Shown: positions 1-6,654 of the stretch, in pieces
Numbering within the stretch: position 1 is the stretch's first letter
How the letters are laid out: every line of letters starts with the position of its first letter
Source: Collinsella sp.
GTDB lineage: Bacteria; Actinomycetota; Coriobacteriia; Coriobacteriales; Coriobacteriaceae
Length of the DNA stretch: 64,000 nt
Assembly (NCBI GenBank): GCA_031295385.1
Contig: JAUMOL010000012.1
Coordinates: 1-64,000 of the forward strand
Reading direction: 5' to 3'
The notes under the pieces: generated by a model
Databases searched by the model: none
What the model saw: the letters and a program-made list of their open reading frames with translations, nothing else
What the model was told of the DNA's origin: nothing
Translations under genes and position numbers: made by a program

Positions 1-81
1 AAGGAAGTTGCCCCGGGCCACTGCTGCGCGTGCCACTTCGCGCAGCCGTTCCCGATCAAGGAATCGCACATCGACCTGTAG
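1..81 (+). CDS. C-terminal end of an unidentified protein (partial)
   Basis: Frame 1 reads 26 codons to a TAG at 79-81. The tail is Cys/His rich (GHCCACHF) and ends KESHIDL. The start lies outside the window, so family and function cannot be assigned. The closely spaced Cys and His residues could bind a metal, but this is a guess. The last codons form the outer arm of a long palindrome that closes at 249-264, so the transcript end of this gene is highly structured. Confidence 0.5.
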   Translation, partial: KEVAPGHCCACHFAQPFPIKESHIDL

Positions 82-264
82 TCGGTTGTTTGTCCGGGCC
101 CGTGCTGGACTTAGTTTTCAGAACGTCCTCGACCATGGAAAGCCCCTTATCCTGCTCCTTCGGAGCTGCGGATAAGGGGGTTTCCTGGTCTGCGGAATGT
201 TCTGAAAACTAAGTCCAGCACGGGCCCTGCAGTAACTCGGCAGGGGGAGTGCGATTCCTTGATC
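54..264. repeat. Long nested palindrome (4 stems)
   Basis: Four nested inverted pairs share one centre: 54-69 with 249-264 (16 bases), 96-124 with 199-227 (29 bases, perfect), 137-152 with 170-185 (16 bases, one mismatch), and a GCTCC/GGAGC cap at 154-165. The outer arm lies inside the end of the upstream gene. There is no T-run typical of a simple terminator. It could be an extended 3' hairpin, an RNase III or protein target, or a palindromic insertion. Confidence 0.85.
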
Positions 265-292
265 GCTCACTTAGTTTAATAAGAAATTGAGC

Positions 293-347
293 GAGGCCGG
301 AGCTTTAGCTCCGGCCTCTCCATATAAGGGCTCGGCAAAGCCGAGCC
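293..347. terminator. Two short GC-rich hairpins
   Basis: Hairpin one pairs 293-303 with 308-318 (11 bases, TTTA loop); hairpin two pairs 329-336 with 340-347 (loop AAA). Neither is followed by a good T-run, so termination is possible rather than certain. They sit between two much longer palindromes in a gene-free stretch (82-677). Confidence 0.5.
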
Positions 348-408
348 ACTAAATTTGAATCAGCCCCCAGAACATGTTTGAGAACTGTGTCCGGAGTACA
401 TACTCCTA

Positions 409-533
409 GGGCCGGAATGAGGTTGCTTTCCAACGCATTCCGCAGGGGGCGGCATTATTTTGTAGCGCGAAGCGCGGAGCAAAATAATGCCGCATGCCCG
501 AGGACGCGTTGGAAAGCAACCTCATTCCGGCCC
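409..533. repeat. Second long nested palindrome
   Basis: Outer arms 409-436 and 506-533 are perfect over 28 bases; inner arms 449-462 and 480-493 are perfect over 14 bases and enclose a CGC/GCG cap. The layout (long outer arm, short gap, shorter inner arm, small loop) matches the palindrome at 54-264, but the sequence is unrelated. Confidence 0.85.
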
Positions 534-590
534 GAACAGGTCCGTCTACCTGCGTATTTACAAATTCGTAAACTTTTTTGAAAAAAGTGC

Positions 591-619
591 TTGCACAGTT
601 CTCGAATCATAGGTTATTA
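591..619 (+). promoter_or_regulatory. Promoter of tRNA-Leu
   Basis: TTGCAC (591-596), 17-base spacer, TTATTA (614-619). The preceding AACTTTTTTGAAAAAAGTGC recurs almost exactly before the tRNA-Gly at 4106, suggesting a shared stable-RNA promoter upstream element. Confidence 0.75.
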
Positions 620-677
620 TCTTCCTCGTTGAACGCGCGGGTCCAACAAAACGAACCGTGAATCAACAACATAGCAT

Positions 678-767
678 GTCGGAGTGGCGGAATTGGCAGA
701 CGCGCTAGCTTGAGGTGCTAGTGACCGCTTTTTGGTCATGCGGGTTCAAGTCCCGCCTCCGACACCA
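678..767 (+). tRNA. tRNA-Leu (GAG)
   Basis: Acceptor arm GTCGGAG pairs with CTCCGAC (757-763), followed by A and an encoded CCA. The anticodon arm CTAGC/GCTAG encloses TTGAGGT, giving anticodon GAG. The long variable arm and 90-base length are typical of class II tRNA-Leu. Confidence 0.97.
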
Positions 768-778
768 TCGCATTTGAG

Positions 779-800
779 AAGCCTCTTCGGGGGCTTTTTT
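779..800 (+). terminator. Terminator of tRNA-Leu
   Basis: An AAGCCTC/GGGGCTT hairpin with a TTCG loop is followed by six T. It ends 26 bases before the next gene. Confidence 0.8.
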
Positions 801-826
801 GTTACCGATAGACGGTGAGGTCCACG

Positions 827-3172
827 ATGGAAACGCTTGAGCGCAACGAGTGGGCAGACGTTGCCCAACTGGTCGAGATCACGAGCGATGCTGTCATCAT
901 CTGTGAGCTCGACGGAACCATTCTGCATGTGAATAATCGTTTGCTCGACCTGATGTGCGAGGAACGCGCTGACGTCATCAGCGGTGATGTCAAAGACGTT
1001 CTGTACTCGTCTGCCTTTGAGCGCGCGACCGAACATCGTCTGCCGTTTGAGACCGATGGCTCCGAGAGCGAGCTGATGCTCAAGCTGAGCGACGGGTCTT
1101 TTATTCCCGTCTTGGTTCGCGCGGGTTCCGTTACGCCTCCGCGTATCTTTGGACGTCGTGCACCGCGTGTCCTGGTGGCGCTTCGCAGCATCGAAGAGCA
1201 GTATTCCCACGATCGTCAGCTCAAACGTGCTCTATCGGAGCTTAGGGTGGCGAATAAACGCCTTTCGGGTACCCTTTCGGTCATTATGAGTACCGTGGGC
1301 TCCGATGAGCTCCCCAGCTTGCTCGATACCGTTTTGAATCAGCTCGTTGGAACGCTCGATGCCTCCGGTGCGGCTATCTATTTTTCCGAGAGCGGCGGCT
1401 TTAAGCTCCGTGGTGTTTCTAAGGAGCTTGAGGACAGCTATCTGCCCGAGTTTATGCCGTACGGCGCGGGCATTCCGACCTACGTACTTCGCGAGTCGCG
1501 TGCCTGTCGCCTGTCGATCCAGCAGGACCTTGAGGGCGACCGGGTTGCTTCGGGTATGTTCATGGATTTGGACAATCGTTCCAAGCACTTGCTGCGCGTG
1601 CAGGATATGCCCCCGTATCGCAGCGAGATCTGTCTTCCCGTGTTTTACGGCACGCAGGTCCTTGGCGTGTTGGAAGTTGGCTGGAAACGCCCCCAGGCGC
1701 CACTTGCCTATGACGTGAACGTGCTCGAGGTCATCTGCGATTACCTGTCTATTCAGCTGGTCGGCATGGCGTCGAGCTTACGTTCGCGCCGCACGGCGGA
1801 GCTCGGCCGCTCACTCAATTTGCTGCGCGATGAGCTATTTACCTATCTTGATGATCCGGTCGCTGCTTCGCACGCCGTCTCGTCCGAAATCTGCGCCGTG
1901 CTCAATTGCCATTTTTGCCCCGTGGAGTACGATGCGGGCCTCGAAACCTATGTCATCGATTTTGAGGGTGGCAGTCGTGTGGCGTTGCCGGGCGATCCGG
2001 AGTCGCTCTTCTTTTCCACCACCGCACCGGCTGCGCGTTTGGGGGTCGCTTCCGATGGTTTTGAGCCGTCGGTGCTGGGCGGTGCGAGTGCTGATGATCT
2101 TAAGCATGTGCGCTTGACCCGCGTCGACGAATCCATGCCTATGGGCGGATGGTTGAGGGCTCATGGCCTGCCATGCCAGGGCCTCTATGTCGATTCCGGC
2201 TTCGAGGCGGGACGCGTTCGCTCGGAGGGCGGCGGTCAGCGGAACAACGATGCAATCGTTCCCGCCGACGTTGCCAAGGGGCCGACGACGCGTGCCTTGC
2301 TGCTCCGTGATGGCAGCCAAGAGCCAATTGACGACCTTGAATACGACTACCTGGTGCATCTGGCGCATGACTTTGAGTTGATCTATGAAGGCGAGTCTCA
2401 AAAACGCGAGGAGCGTCATATCGCTCAGACGCTTCAGGTTGGCATGAGAAATTCGCTTGGTGACGTTCCGGGCATTGCAACCGATTCGGTATACCTATCG
2501 GCAACGAATTCTGCGTTGGTCGGCGGTGACTTCTATACGCTTGTCCGACTTCCCGACGATTGCGCCGTTATGATTTTGGGCGATGTATCCGGCAAGGGAA
2601 TCGAGGCGGCTTCGATGTCAGCACTCGTCAAGACAGCGCTGACGGCCTATGCCTGGGAGGGTGCGGGGCCTGCCCGTATGGCACGCTCGCTCAATAGCAT
2701 GCTCATGGGCTTTTCGAGGGTCGAGACGTTTGTGACGGCGTTTATCGCCAAGATCGATCTTAAGGCGGGCCGCGCTACCTATTGCTCGGCGGGACATCCT
2801 CCCACTATGGTCATTAGGCCGTCGTCGACGCCGCTTGGTGGCGGTGAAGCCCGAGGCGGAGAAGTGGAGCTCCTTGGGTGCCAATCGGGCGTGATCGGTG
2901 CCTTTGAGAGCATGGTCTACGAGACGGGCGTGTTTACGTTCGCTCCTGGTGACATGCTATTTATGTATACCGATGGAACAATCGAAGCACGTGATCGCTC
3001 GGGTGCTTTTTTTGGCGAGCAGCGCCTTCGCGACCTTTTGCTCTCTGTCTCGGGTGAGGGCGTATCGGGAATCTGCGGCAAGGTCTTGGGCGAGCTTGAC
3101 CGCTTTACCGAGTCGGCGCTGAACGATGACATCGCGCTGGTTTCCCTTGAGTTTTTACGGGGTCGATCGTAG
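827..3172 (+). CDS. PAS/GAF-domain SpoIIE-type protein phosphatase
   Basis: A PP2C phosphatase of the SpoIIE/RsbU type, expected to dephosphorylate the serine of a STAS anti-sigma antagonist. Residues about 10-105 look like a PAS domain and 150-310 like a GAF domain; 310-530 is unassigned. Residues 535-780 are the phosphatase, with VGGDFY, GDVSGKGIEAA and YTDGTIEARD holding the metal-binding Asp residues. I start at ATG 827 because GAGG (817-820) lies 6 bases upstream; an in-frame GTG at 815 lacks a ribosome site. No membrane helix is seen, so it is probably cytosolic. The STAS-kinase fusion 81 bases downstream is its likely target. No sigma factor gene is present in the window. Confidence 0.9.
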   Translation: METLERNEWADVAQLVEITSDAVIICELDGTILHVNNRLLDLMCEERADVISGDVKDVLYSSAFERATEHRLPFETDGSESELMLKLSDGSFIPVLVRAGSVTPPRIFGRRAPRVLVALRSIEEQYSHDRQLKRALSELRVANKRLSGTLSVIMSTVGSDELPSLLDTVLNQLVGTLDASGAAIYFSESGGFKLRGVSKELEDSYLPEFMPYGAGIPTYVLRESRACRLSIQQDLEGDRVASGMFMDLDNRSKHLLRVQDMPPYRSEICLPVFYGTQVLGVLEVGWKRPQAPLAYDVNVLEVICDYLSIQLVGMASSLRSRRTAELGRSLNLLRDELFTYLDDPVAASHAVSSEICAVLNCHFCPVEYDAGLETYVIDFEGGSRVALPGDPESLFFSTTAPAARLGVASDGFEPSVLGGASADDLKHVRLTRVDESMPMGGWLRAHGLPCQGLYVDSGFEAGRVRSEGGGQRNNDAIVPADVAKGPTTRALLLRDGSQEPIDDLEYDYLVHLAHDFELIYEGESQKREERHIAQTLQVGMRNSLGDVPGIATDSVYLSATNSALVGGDFYTLVRLPDDCAVMILGDVSGKGIEAASMSALVKTALTAYAWEGAGPARMARSLNSMLMGFSRVETFVTAFIAKIDLKAGRATYCSAGHPPTMVIRPSSTPLGGGEARGGEVELLGCQSGVIGAFESMVYETGVFTFAPGDMLFMYTDGTIEARDRSGAFFGEQRLRDLLLSVSGEGVSGICGKVLGELDRFTESALNDDIALVSLEFLRGRS

Positions 3173-3253
3173 GTCACGACGCCTGACGGGCAAAATCCCT
3201 ACGGTTGAAGAAACGTGTGCATCGAGCGAGCTCTTTTGGGGAACCATGGTCGT

Positions 3254-4000
3254 ATGAATGAGTGGAATGACATAGCGGTTTTGACGCCACCGGGCGATAT
3301 CGACATCGCCTCGGTGCCCGTACTGCGCCGACGGTTGGATAATTTGATCGACCGGGGCGTGCGCCGCGTTGTCATCAATTGCCAGGCCGTGGGTTTTATC
3401 GATTCGACGGGTTTGGCGTTTTTGCTTACACGCGCCAGGGAGCTCATGAGGCGAGAGGGCCTGCTTTCGCTCGTTAACGCCTCCGATGAGGTCATTCGCT
3501 TTTTGGAGATTGCCCGACTTGTCGACATCCTCCATGTTGCGGGTCCGGCGCGTGAGTCGATTCCCGCCATTCCGGTGGGAGAGTTGCCGCGATGGAGCAA
3601 GAGTGTCGAAGTGCAACGAGGCATCGAGAATCTCCCGTATTATCGGCACCGTGTGGCCGAACTTCTCGAATCACTTCCCCTGAGGCGTGATGAACGTTAT
3701 GACGTCGCATTGGCGCTGGGGGAGGCATTGGGTAACGCGTATGACCATGCGGGCGGTGTTGGCTGCGTCCTGACGGTTCAGGCCTATGGCGATCGCGTTG
3801 TGGTCGAGGTACTTGATCGAGGTGCCGGCTACTCTATCGATGAAACGAGCGAACCGGTCGCATCCGAGGAACGCGGACGTGGTATCAAGCTCATGCGCAT
3901 GCTCGTCGATAATGTGGAGGTTGCCCGTCGCACGGATGGTGCCGGCACACGCGTTCGGATGGTGAAGTTGTTTAACTCGGCATTGGAATCGTGCGCTTAA
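3254..4000 (+). CDS. STAS domain fused to RsbW-like HATPase (anti-sigma module)
   Basis: About 248 residues combining two normally separate partners. Residues 1-105 are a STAS (RsbV-like) domain with the phosphorylatable serine in FIDSTGLAF (about Ser51). Residues 130-245 are a GHKL kinase domain with EALGNAYDHA (N box), DRGAGY and RGRGIKLM (G boxes). In known systems the kinase phosphorylates the STAS serine and the SpoIIE phosphatase reverses it; having both in one chain suggests self-phosphorylation or a dimer that swaps domains. ATG 3254 is preceded by GGGG (3238-3241); an upstream in-frame GTG at 3215 has a weaker site. It lies just after its probable phosphatase. Confidence 0.85.
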   Translation: MNEWNDIAVLTPPGDIDIASVPVLRRRLDNLIDRGVRRVVINCQAVGFIDSTGLAFLLTRARELMRREGLLSLVNASDEVIRFLEIARLVDILHVAGPARESIPAIPVGELPRWSKSVEVQRGIENLPYYRHRVAELLESLPLRRDERYDVALALGEALGNAYDHAGGVGCVLTVQAYGDRVVVEVLDRGAGYSIDETSEPVASEERGRGIKLMRMLVDNVEVARRTDGAGTRVRMVKLFNSALESCA

Positions 4001-4064
4001 CGCCTTGGCTTGACGCTATCAACCTGCGCGAACTTGCATTGAGCAACTTTTTTGAAAAAAGTAC

Positions 4065-4093
4065 TTGCGTCTTTTGGGCAACTCGCGTAAATT
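4065..4093 (+). promoter_or_regulatory. Promoter of the tRNA Gly-Cys-Gly cluster
   Basis: TTGCGT (4065-4070), 17-base spacer, TAAATT (4088-4093). It is preceded by AACTTTTTTGAAAAAAGT, nearly identical to the element before tRNA-Leu at 678. Confidence 0.75.
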
Positions 4094-4105
4094 AATAACC
4101 CGCAA

Positions 4106-4181
4106 GCGGACATGGCTCAGTTGGTAGAGCACAACCTTGCCAAGGTTGGGGTCGCGGGTTCGAGCCCCGTTGTCCGCTCCA
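4106..4181 (+). tRNA. tRNA-Gly (GCC), copy 1
   Basis: 76 bases including encoded CCA. The anticodon arm CAACC/GGTTG encloses TTGCCAA, giving GCC. It is identical to the copies at 4333 and 4727. Confidence 0.97.
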
Positions 4182-4191
4182 TTGCATTTCC

Positions 4192-4215
4192 GGACCGTCT
4201 CAAGCGGTCCTTTTT
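4192..4215 (+). terminator. Hairpin with T5 after tRNA-Gly copy 1
   Basis: GGACCG (4192-4197) pairs with CGGTCC (4205-4210), followed by TTTTT. It ends one base before tRNA-Cys, so it may act as a processing hairpin or partial terminator. Confidence 0.65.
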
Positions 4216-4216
4216 C

Positions 4217-4290
4217 GGCGAAGTGGCCAAGTGGTAAGGCAGAGGCCTGCAAAGCCTTTACCCCCGGTTCGAATCCGGGCTTCGCCTCCA
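4217..4290 (+). tRNA. tRNA-Cys (GCA)
   Basis: 74 bases with encoded CCA. The anticodon loop CTGCAAA gives GCA. The acceptor arm GGCGAAG pairs with CTTCGCC. Confidence 0.96.
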
Positions 4291-4299
4291 GGCAACATC

Positions 4300-4326
4300 C
4301 GGGCGCTCCGGCGCCCGTTTTGTTTT
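4300..4326 (+). terminator. Hairpin after tRNA-Cys
   Basis: GGGCGC (4301-4306) pairs with GCGCCC (4311-4316), followed by a T-rich stretch. Confidence 0.65.
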
Positions 4327-4332
4327 ACATAT

Positions 4333-4408
4333 GCGGACATGGCTCAGTTGGTAGAGCACAACCTTGCCAAGGTTGGGGTCGCGGGTTCGAGCCCCGTTGT
4401 CCGCTCCA
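4333..4408 (+). tRNA. tRNA-Gly (GCC), copy 2
   Basis: Identical in sequence to the copy at 4106, with encoded CCA. Its last 18 bases begin a 78-base direct repeat that recurs 188 bases downstream. Confidence 0.97.
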
Positions 4409-4416
4409 AGCGCAAC

Positions 4417-4446
4417 AGCCCGGCTACTACGGTAGCCGGGCTTTTT
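4417..4446 (+). terminator. Terminator after tRNA-Gly copy 2
   Basis: AGCCCGGCTAC pairs with GTAGCCGGGCT around a short loop, followed by TTTTT. The same terminator recurs at 4605-4634. Confidence 0.85.
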
Positions 4447-4578
4447 CGTACCCATCGCCTGGGCTCGAGCCCGAGAGGGAGCGAGCGTTAGACAAACGCG
4501 GAGCGTTTGTAGCGAGCTGGCGAGGACGCCGACAGGCGGCCGAAGCCGGTGCGGATCCGCGAAAGCGGATACGCGGAC

Positions 4579-4595
4579 GCCCCGTTGTCCGCTCC
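4579..4595 (+). pseudogene. tRNA-Gly 3' fragment
   Basis: Bases 4579-4595 match the T-arm end, acceptor strand and CCA of the intact tRNA-Gly genes. The preceding bases do not match, so no tRNA can form. The intact terminator is carried along. Confidence 0.75.
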
Positions 4596-4604
4596 AAGCG
4601 CAAC

Positions 4605-4634
4605 AGCCCGGCTACTACGGTAGCCGGGCTTTTT
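4605..4634 (+). terminator. Duplicate terminator copy
   Basis: Exact copy of the 4417-4446 terminator, carried on the second copy of the direct repeat. Confidence 0.8.
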
Positions 4635-4685
4635 CGTACCCATCGCCTGGGCTCGAACTTTTTTCAAATTATTGGAAAATAGTTC

Positions 4686-4714
4686 TTGCATTCGGGTGGA
4701 TCATCCCGTATATT
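4686..4714 (+). promoter_or_regulatory. Promoter of tRNA Gly-Val
   Basis: TTGCAT (4686-4691), 17-base spacer, TATATT (4709-4714). A T/A-rich upstream block resembles those of the other tRNA promoters here. Confidence 0.8.
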
Positions 4715-4726
4715 AAATCCTCGCAG

Positions 4727-4802
4727 GCGGACATGGCTCAGTTGGTAGAGCACAACCTTGCCAAGGTTGGGGTCGCGGGTTCGAGCCCCGTTGTCCGCTC
4801 CA
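4727..4802 (+). tRNA. tRNA-Gly (GCC), copy 3
   Basis: Identical in sequence to the copies at 4106 and 4333, with encoded CCA. It is the first of a two-tRNA transcript with its own promoter. Confidence 0.97.
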
Positions 4803-4805
4803 TTT

Positions 4806-4880
4806 GGGCGTTTAGCTCAGGGGGAGAGCGCTTCCCTGACACGGAAGAGGTCAGAAGTTCAAATCTTCTAACGCCCACCA
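4806..4880 (+). tRNA. tRNA-Val (GAC)
   Basis: 75 bases with encoded CCA. Acceptor arm GGGCGTT pairs with AACGCCC; the anticodon arm CTTCC/GGAAG encloses CTGACAC, giving GAC. It starts three bases after tRNA-Gly. Confidence 0.96.
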
Positions 4881-4888
4881 AATGTTCG

Positions 4889-4920
4889 CAGCTCAGAGGC
4901 TTAGTCTCTGAGCTGTTTTT
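4889..4920 (+). terminator. Terminator of tRNA Gly-Val
   Basis: CAGCTCAGAG (4889-4898) pairs with CTCTGAGCTG (4906-4915), followed by TTTTT. Confidence 0.9.
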
Positions 4921-5036
4921 GTTTTGGTCACCAAATGAGTCGCCAAATCGCCGGCAAAAGGTATCTCAATTCATGAAAGAGTGGTTCTGAGCGTCTGTTT
5001 AGCCTTGTCATCTCAATCGAGTGGGGGTTGACCATT

Positions 5037-5666
5037 TTGAACATAACCGTGCATCTCGTTGACGTTTCAGCGATCGATCCCGGCGAGACCGTTGATATGG
5101 CATCAATCGCGGGACGCTATGCCTTACGTGCCTCCAATGGGGATTTCCCAATTGCGTCTCGGAGAGAAGCTGCAGGCGTGGGTCTGCTTCTTCGCGACGC
5201 CCTGGGTGTCTTCGACGACACCCAGCTTGCGTGTTCTGCTTTCGGCAAGATCGAGCTTGCGGATGGGGAGGCCCCCTCTATTTCCATTTCACATGGCGGA
5301 AGCGTGGCCGTCCTCGCTGTTTCCGATGTTGCTCGGTCGGTCGGAGGACCTATTGGCGTGGATATCGAGGCGATCGATGAGATTGCCCCCGTTGCGGTTG
5401 GGCGTATGGCAAACGACGACGAGCGCGTGTGGATTAACGCTGCCCCCAATTTGCAAGAACGCAATCTTCGCCTGAGTCAGACGTGGACGCGTATCGAGGC
5501 CATCCTCAAGGCTGAAGGCGTCGGGTTTTCGATTGACCCTCGCAAAGATGGCATGCCCGGTGGATGGAATACTTCGTCGGTGACATACGGTCGCTGCGTC
5601 ATCTCTTGTGCGGCGCGCTCTATGCCTCGTATCGTCCTCAGGGAGCATACCTTTCGGGTAGCATAG
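5037..5666 (+). CDS. 4'-phosphopantetheinyl transferase (Sfp-like)
   Basis: Transfers 4'-phosphopantetheine from CoA to a serine of a carrier protein. The family motifs are present: SISHGG, then PIGVDIEAID (Mg-binding Asp and Glu), then WTRIEAILKAEGVG with the catalytic Glu and Lys. At about 209 residues it is a Sfp-type rather than a short AcpS-type enzyme. I choose TTG 5037 because GGGGG (5023-5027) is spaced 9 bases upstream; an in-frame TTG at 5028 abuts the ribosome site. TetR follows after 28 bases on the same strand, and an acyl carrier protein lies 3 kb downstream, its likely substrate. Sequence is diverged outside the motifs. Confidence 0.85.
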   Translation: MNITVHLVDVSAIDPGETVDMASIAGRYALRASNGDFPIASRREAAGVGLLLRDALGVFDDTQLACSAFGKIELADGEAPSISISHGGSVAVLAVSDVARSVGGPIGVDIEAIDEIAPVAVGRMANDDERVWINAAPNLQERNLRLSQTWTRIEAILKAEGVGFSIDPRKDGMPGGWNTSSVTYGRCVISCAARSMPRIVLREHTFRVA

Positions 5667-5694
5667 GAGCCAATCGCTAATAGGGGAGGCCGCT

Positions 5695-6312
5695 ATGCCG
5701 CTGAACGCTCAAAACGATATCGCTTCACGGATCGAGGATGCCGTCTTTGAACTTATGGGGACGACGCCGGTGCAGGCGATCAAGGTGACCGATGTGCTGA
5801 GGCTCGCGCACACCTCGAAATCGACGTTTTACCGCTGCTATCGTTCTGTTGACGACGTTGTTAAGCGATTTGAGGACGATCTGCTCCACAACATGCAAGA
5901 GATTAACGACGTTGCCCTTGAGGCGCGCTTTGGTGACGCTCAGCTCGATCCGACGCCGACGATGATTAAGCGTATGGAGATCCTGCAGCGCAATCGTTCG
6001 AAGGTGCTCGCGCTCAACAGTGAAAACGGGGACCCCGTGTTCACGCATAAGGCTACGGTTTTTATGCATGAGTATTTTCGCGACCGTCTGCGCTCAACGT
6101 TTTCTGACGAGACCGATCTTGACCTGTATCTGGCTTTCGCTCTCGCGGGTCACCATAACCTTATCCAGTACTGGCTCGAGGTCCGTCCCGATTTGGAGGC
6201 GCGCACCGTTGCCGCCGCGCTCAATCGCATGTTCTATGCGCCGTTGTTTGTCGACGACGCCTCGCGCCATTGGCACCCACGTATCCCCGATTTTGAAAAG
6301 CCGCTCGGGTGA
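5695..6312 (+). CDS. TetR-family transcriptional regulator
   Basis: 205 residues with an N-terminal helix-turn-helix (about residues 10-55; recognition segment TSKSTFYRCYRSVDDVV) and a helical ligand-binding C-terminal half of no assignable ligand class. ATG 5695 follows GGGGAGG. It sits between the phosphopantetheinyl transferase and the thiolase operon, and a palindrome suited to a TetR dimer (6503-6528) lies just before that operon, so it probably controls it, with the pathway substrate or an acyl-CoA as inducer. The link is inference from position. Confidence 0.85.
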   Translation: MPLNAQNDIASRIEDAVFELMGTTPVQAIKVTDVLRLAHTSKSTFYRCYRSVDDVVKRFEDDLLHNMQEINDVALEARFGDAQLDPTPTMIKRMEILQRNRSKVLALNSENGDPVFTHKATVFMHEYFRDRLRSTFSDETDLDLYLAFALAGHHNLIQYWLEVRPDLEARTVAAALNRMFYAPLFVDDASRHWHPRIPDFEKPLG

Positions 6313-6418
6313 ACGGCTGATTTTTAGGGATGAACGGTTGCATAGGTTGCGGATTCAGAGTAATCCGGCCCTATGAATCGATTTAAGTATGGCCATTTAT
6401 CTGCTATTTGGAACGCCT

Positions 6419-6461
6419 AGCCCCGATGTGTCCCATACGATGGGACACATCGGGGCTTTTT
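6419..6461 (+). terminator. Terminator after the TetR gene
   Basis: An 18-base perfect stem, 6419-6436 with 6440-6457, loop ACG, followed by a T-run. It separates the regulator from the thiolase operon. Confidence 0.92.
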
Positions 6462-6502
6462 GTCTCACGCGTTTCGTTTAACCCCTCGTAAACTAAAGCT
6501 AC

Positions 6503-6528
6503 GTTCAAAAGAACCACTGCAGTAGTTC
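6503..6528. promoter_or_regulatory. Candidate TetR operator
   Basis: Two overlapping inverted repeats. GTTCAAAAGAAC (6503-6514) is a perfect palindrome with an AAAA centre. GAACCACTGCAGTAGTTC (6511-6528) is palindromic at 16 of 18 positions. They lie between the upstream terminator and the thiolase start. The link to the TetR protein at 5695 is inferred. Confidence 0.5.
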
Positions 6529-6548
6529 AACGTGTGACGGCACAGAAA

Positions 6549-6582
6549 AGCCGCGAGCGCTCTCTCACCTTCGCTCGCGGCT
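6549..6582 (+). other. Leader hairpin of the thiolase operon
   Basis: AGCCGCGAGCG (6549-6559) pairs perfectly with CGCTCGCGGCT (6572-6582), with no T-run after it. It lies 72 bases before the thiolase start. It may stabilise the operon transcript; no known riboswitch pattern is seen. Confidence 0.55.
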
Positions 6583-6654
6583 GGACTGCGCCATCATTCC
6601 GTACACCTTCACATGATTAGGATGTGATATTCAGTGGTTACGCTCGGAAAGAAC

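Larger units (their letters stand above)
4391..4656. repeat. 78-base direct repeat including a tRNA-Gly 3' end
   Basis: Bases 4391-4468 and 4579-4656 are identical over 78 bases. The repeat covers the 3' end of tRNA-Gly, a rho-independent terminator (4417-4446, repeated at 4605-4634) and 22 further bases. Between the copies are 110 GC-rich bases with small hairpins and no gene. The second tRNA end has no 5' half, so it is a remnant. A duplicated tRNA 3' end is the usual scar of site-specific integration or of unequal recombination between tRNA copies. Confidence 0.85.

Noticed and set aside
4137..4682. 181-codon frame across the tRNA cluster
   Set aside because: It runs through tRNA-Gly and tRNA-Cys genes and their terminators, so it is not a protein gene.
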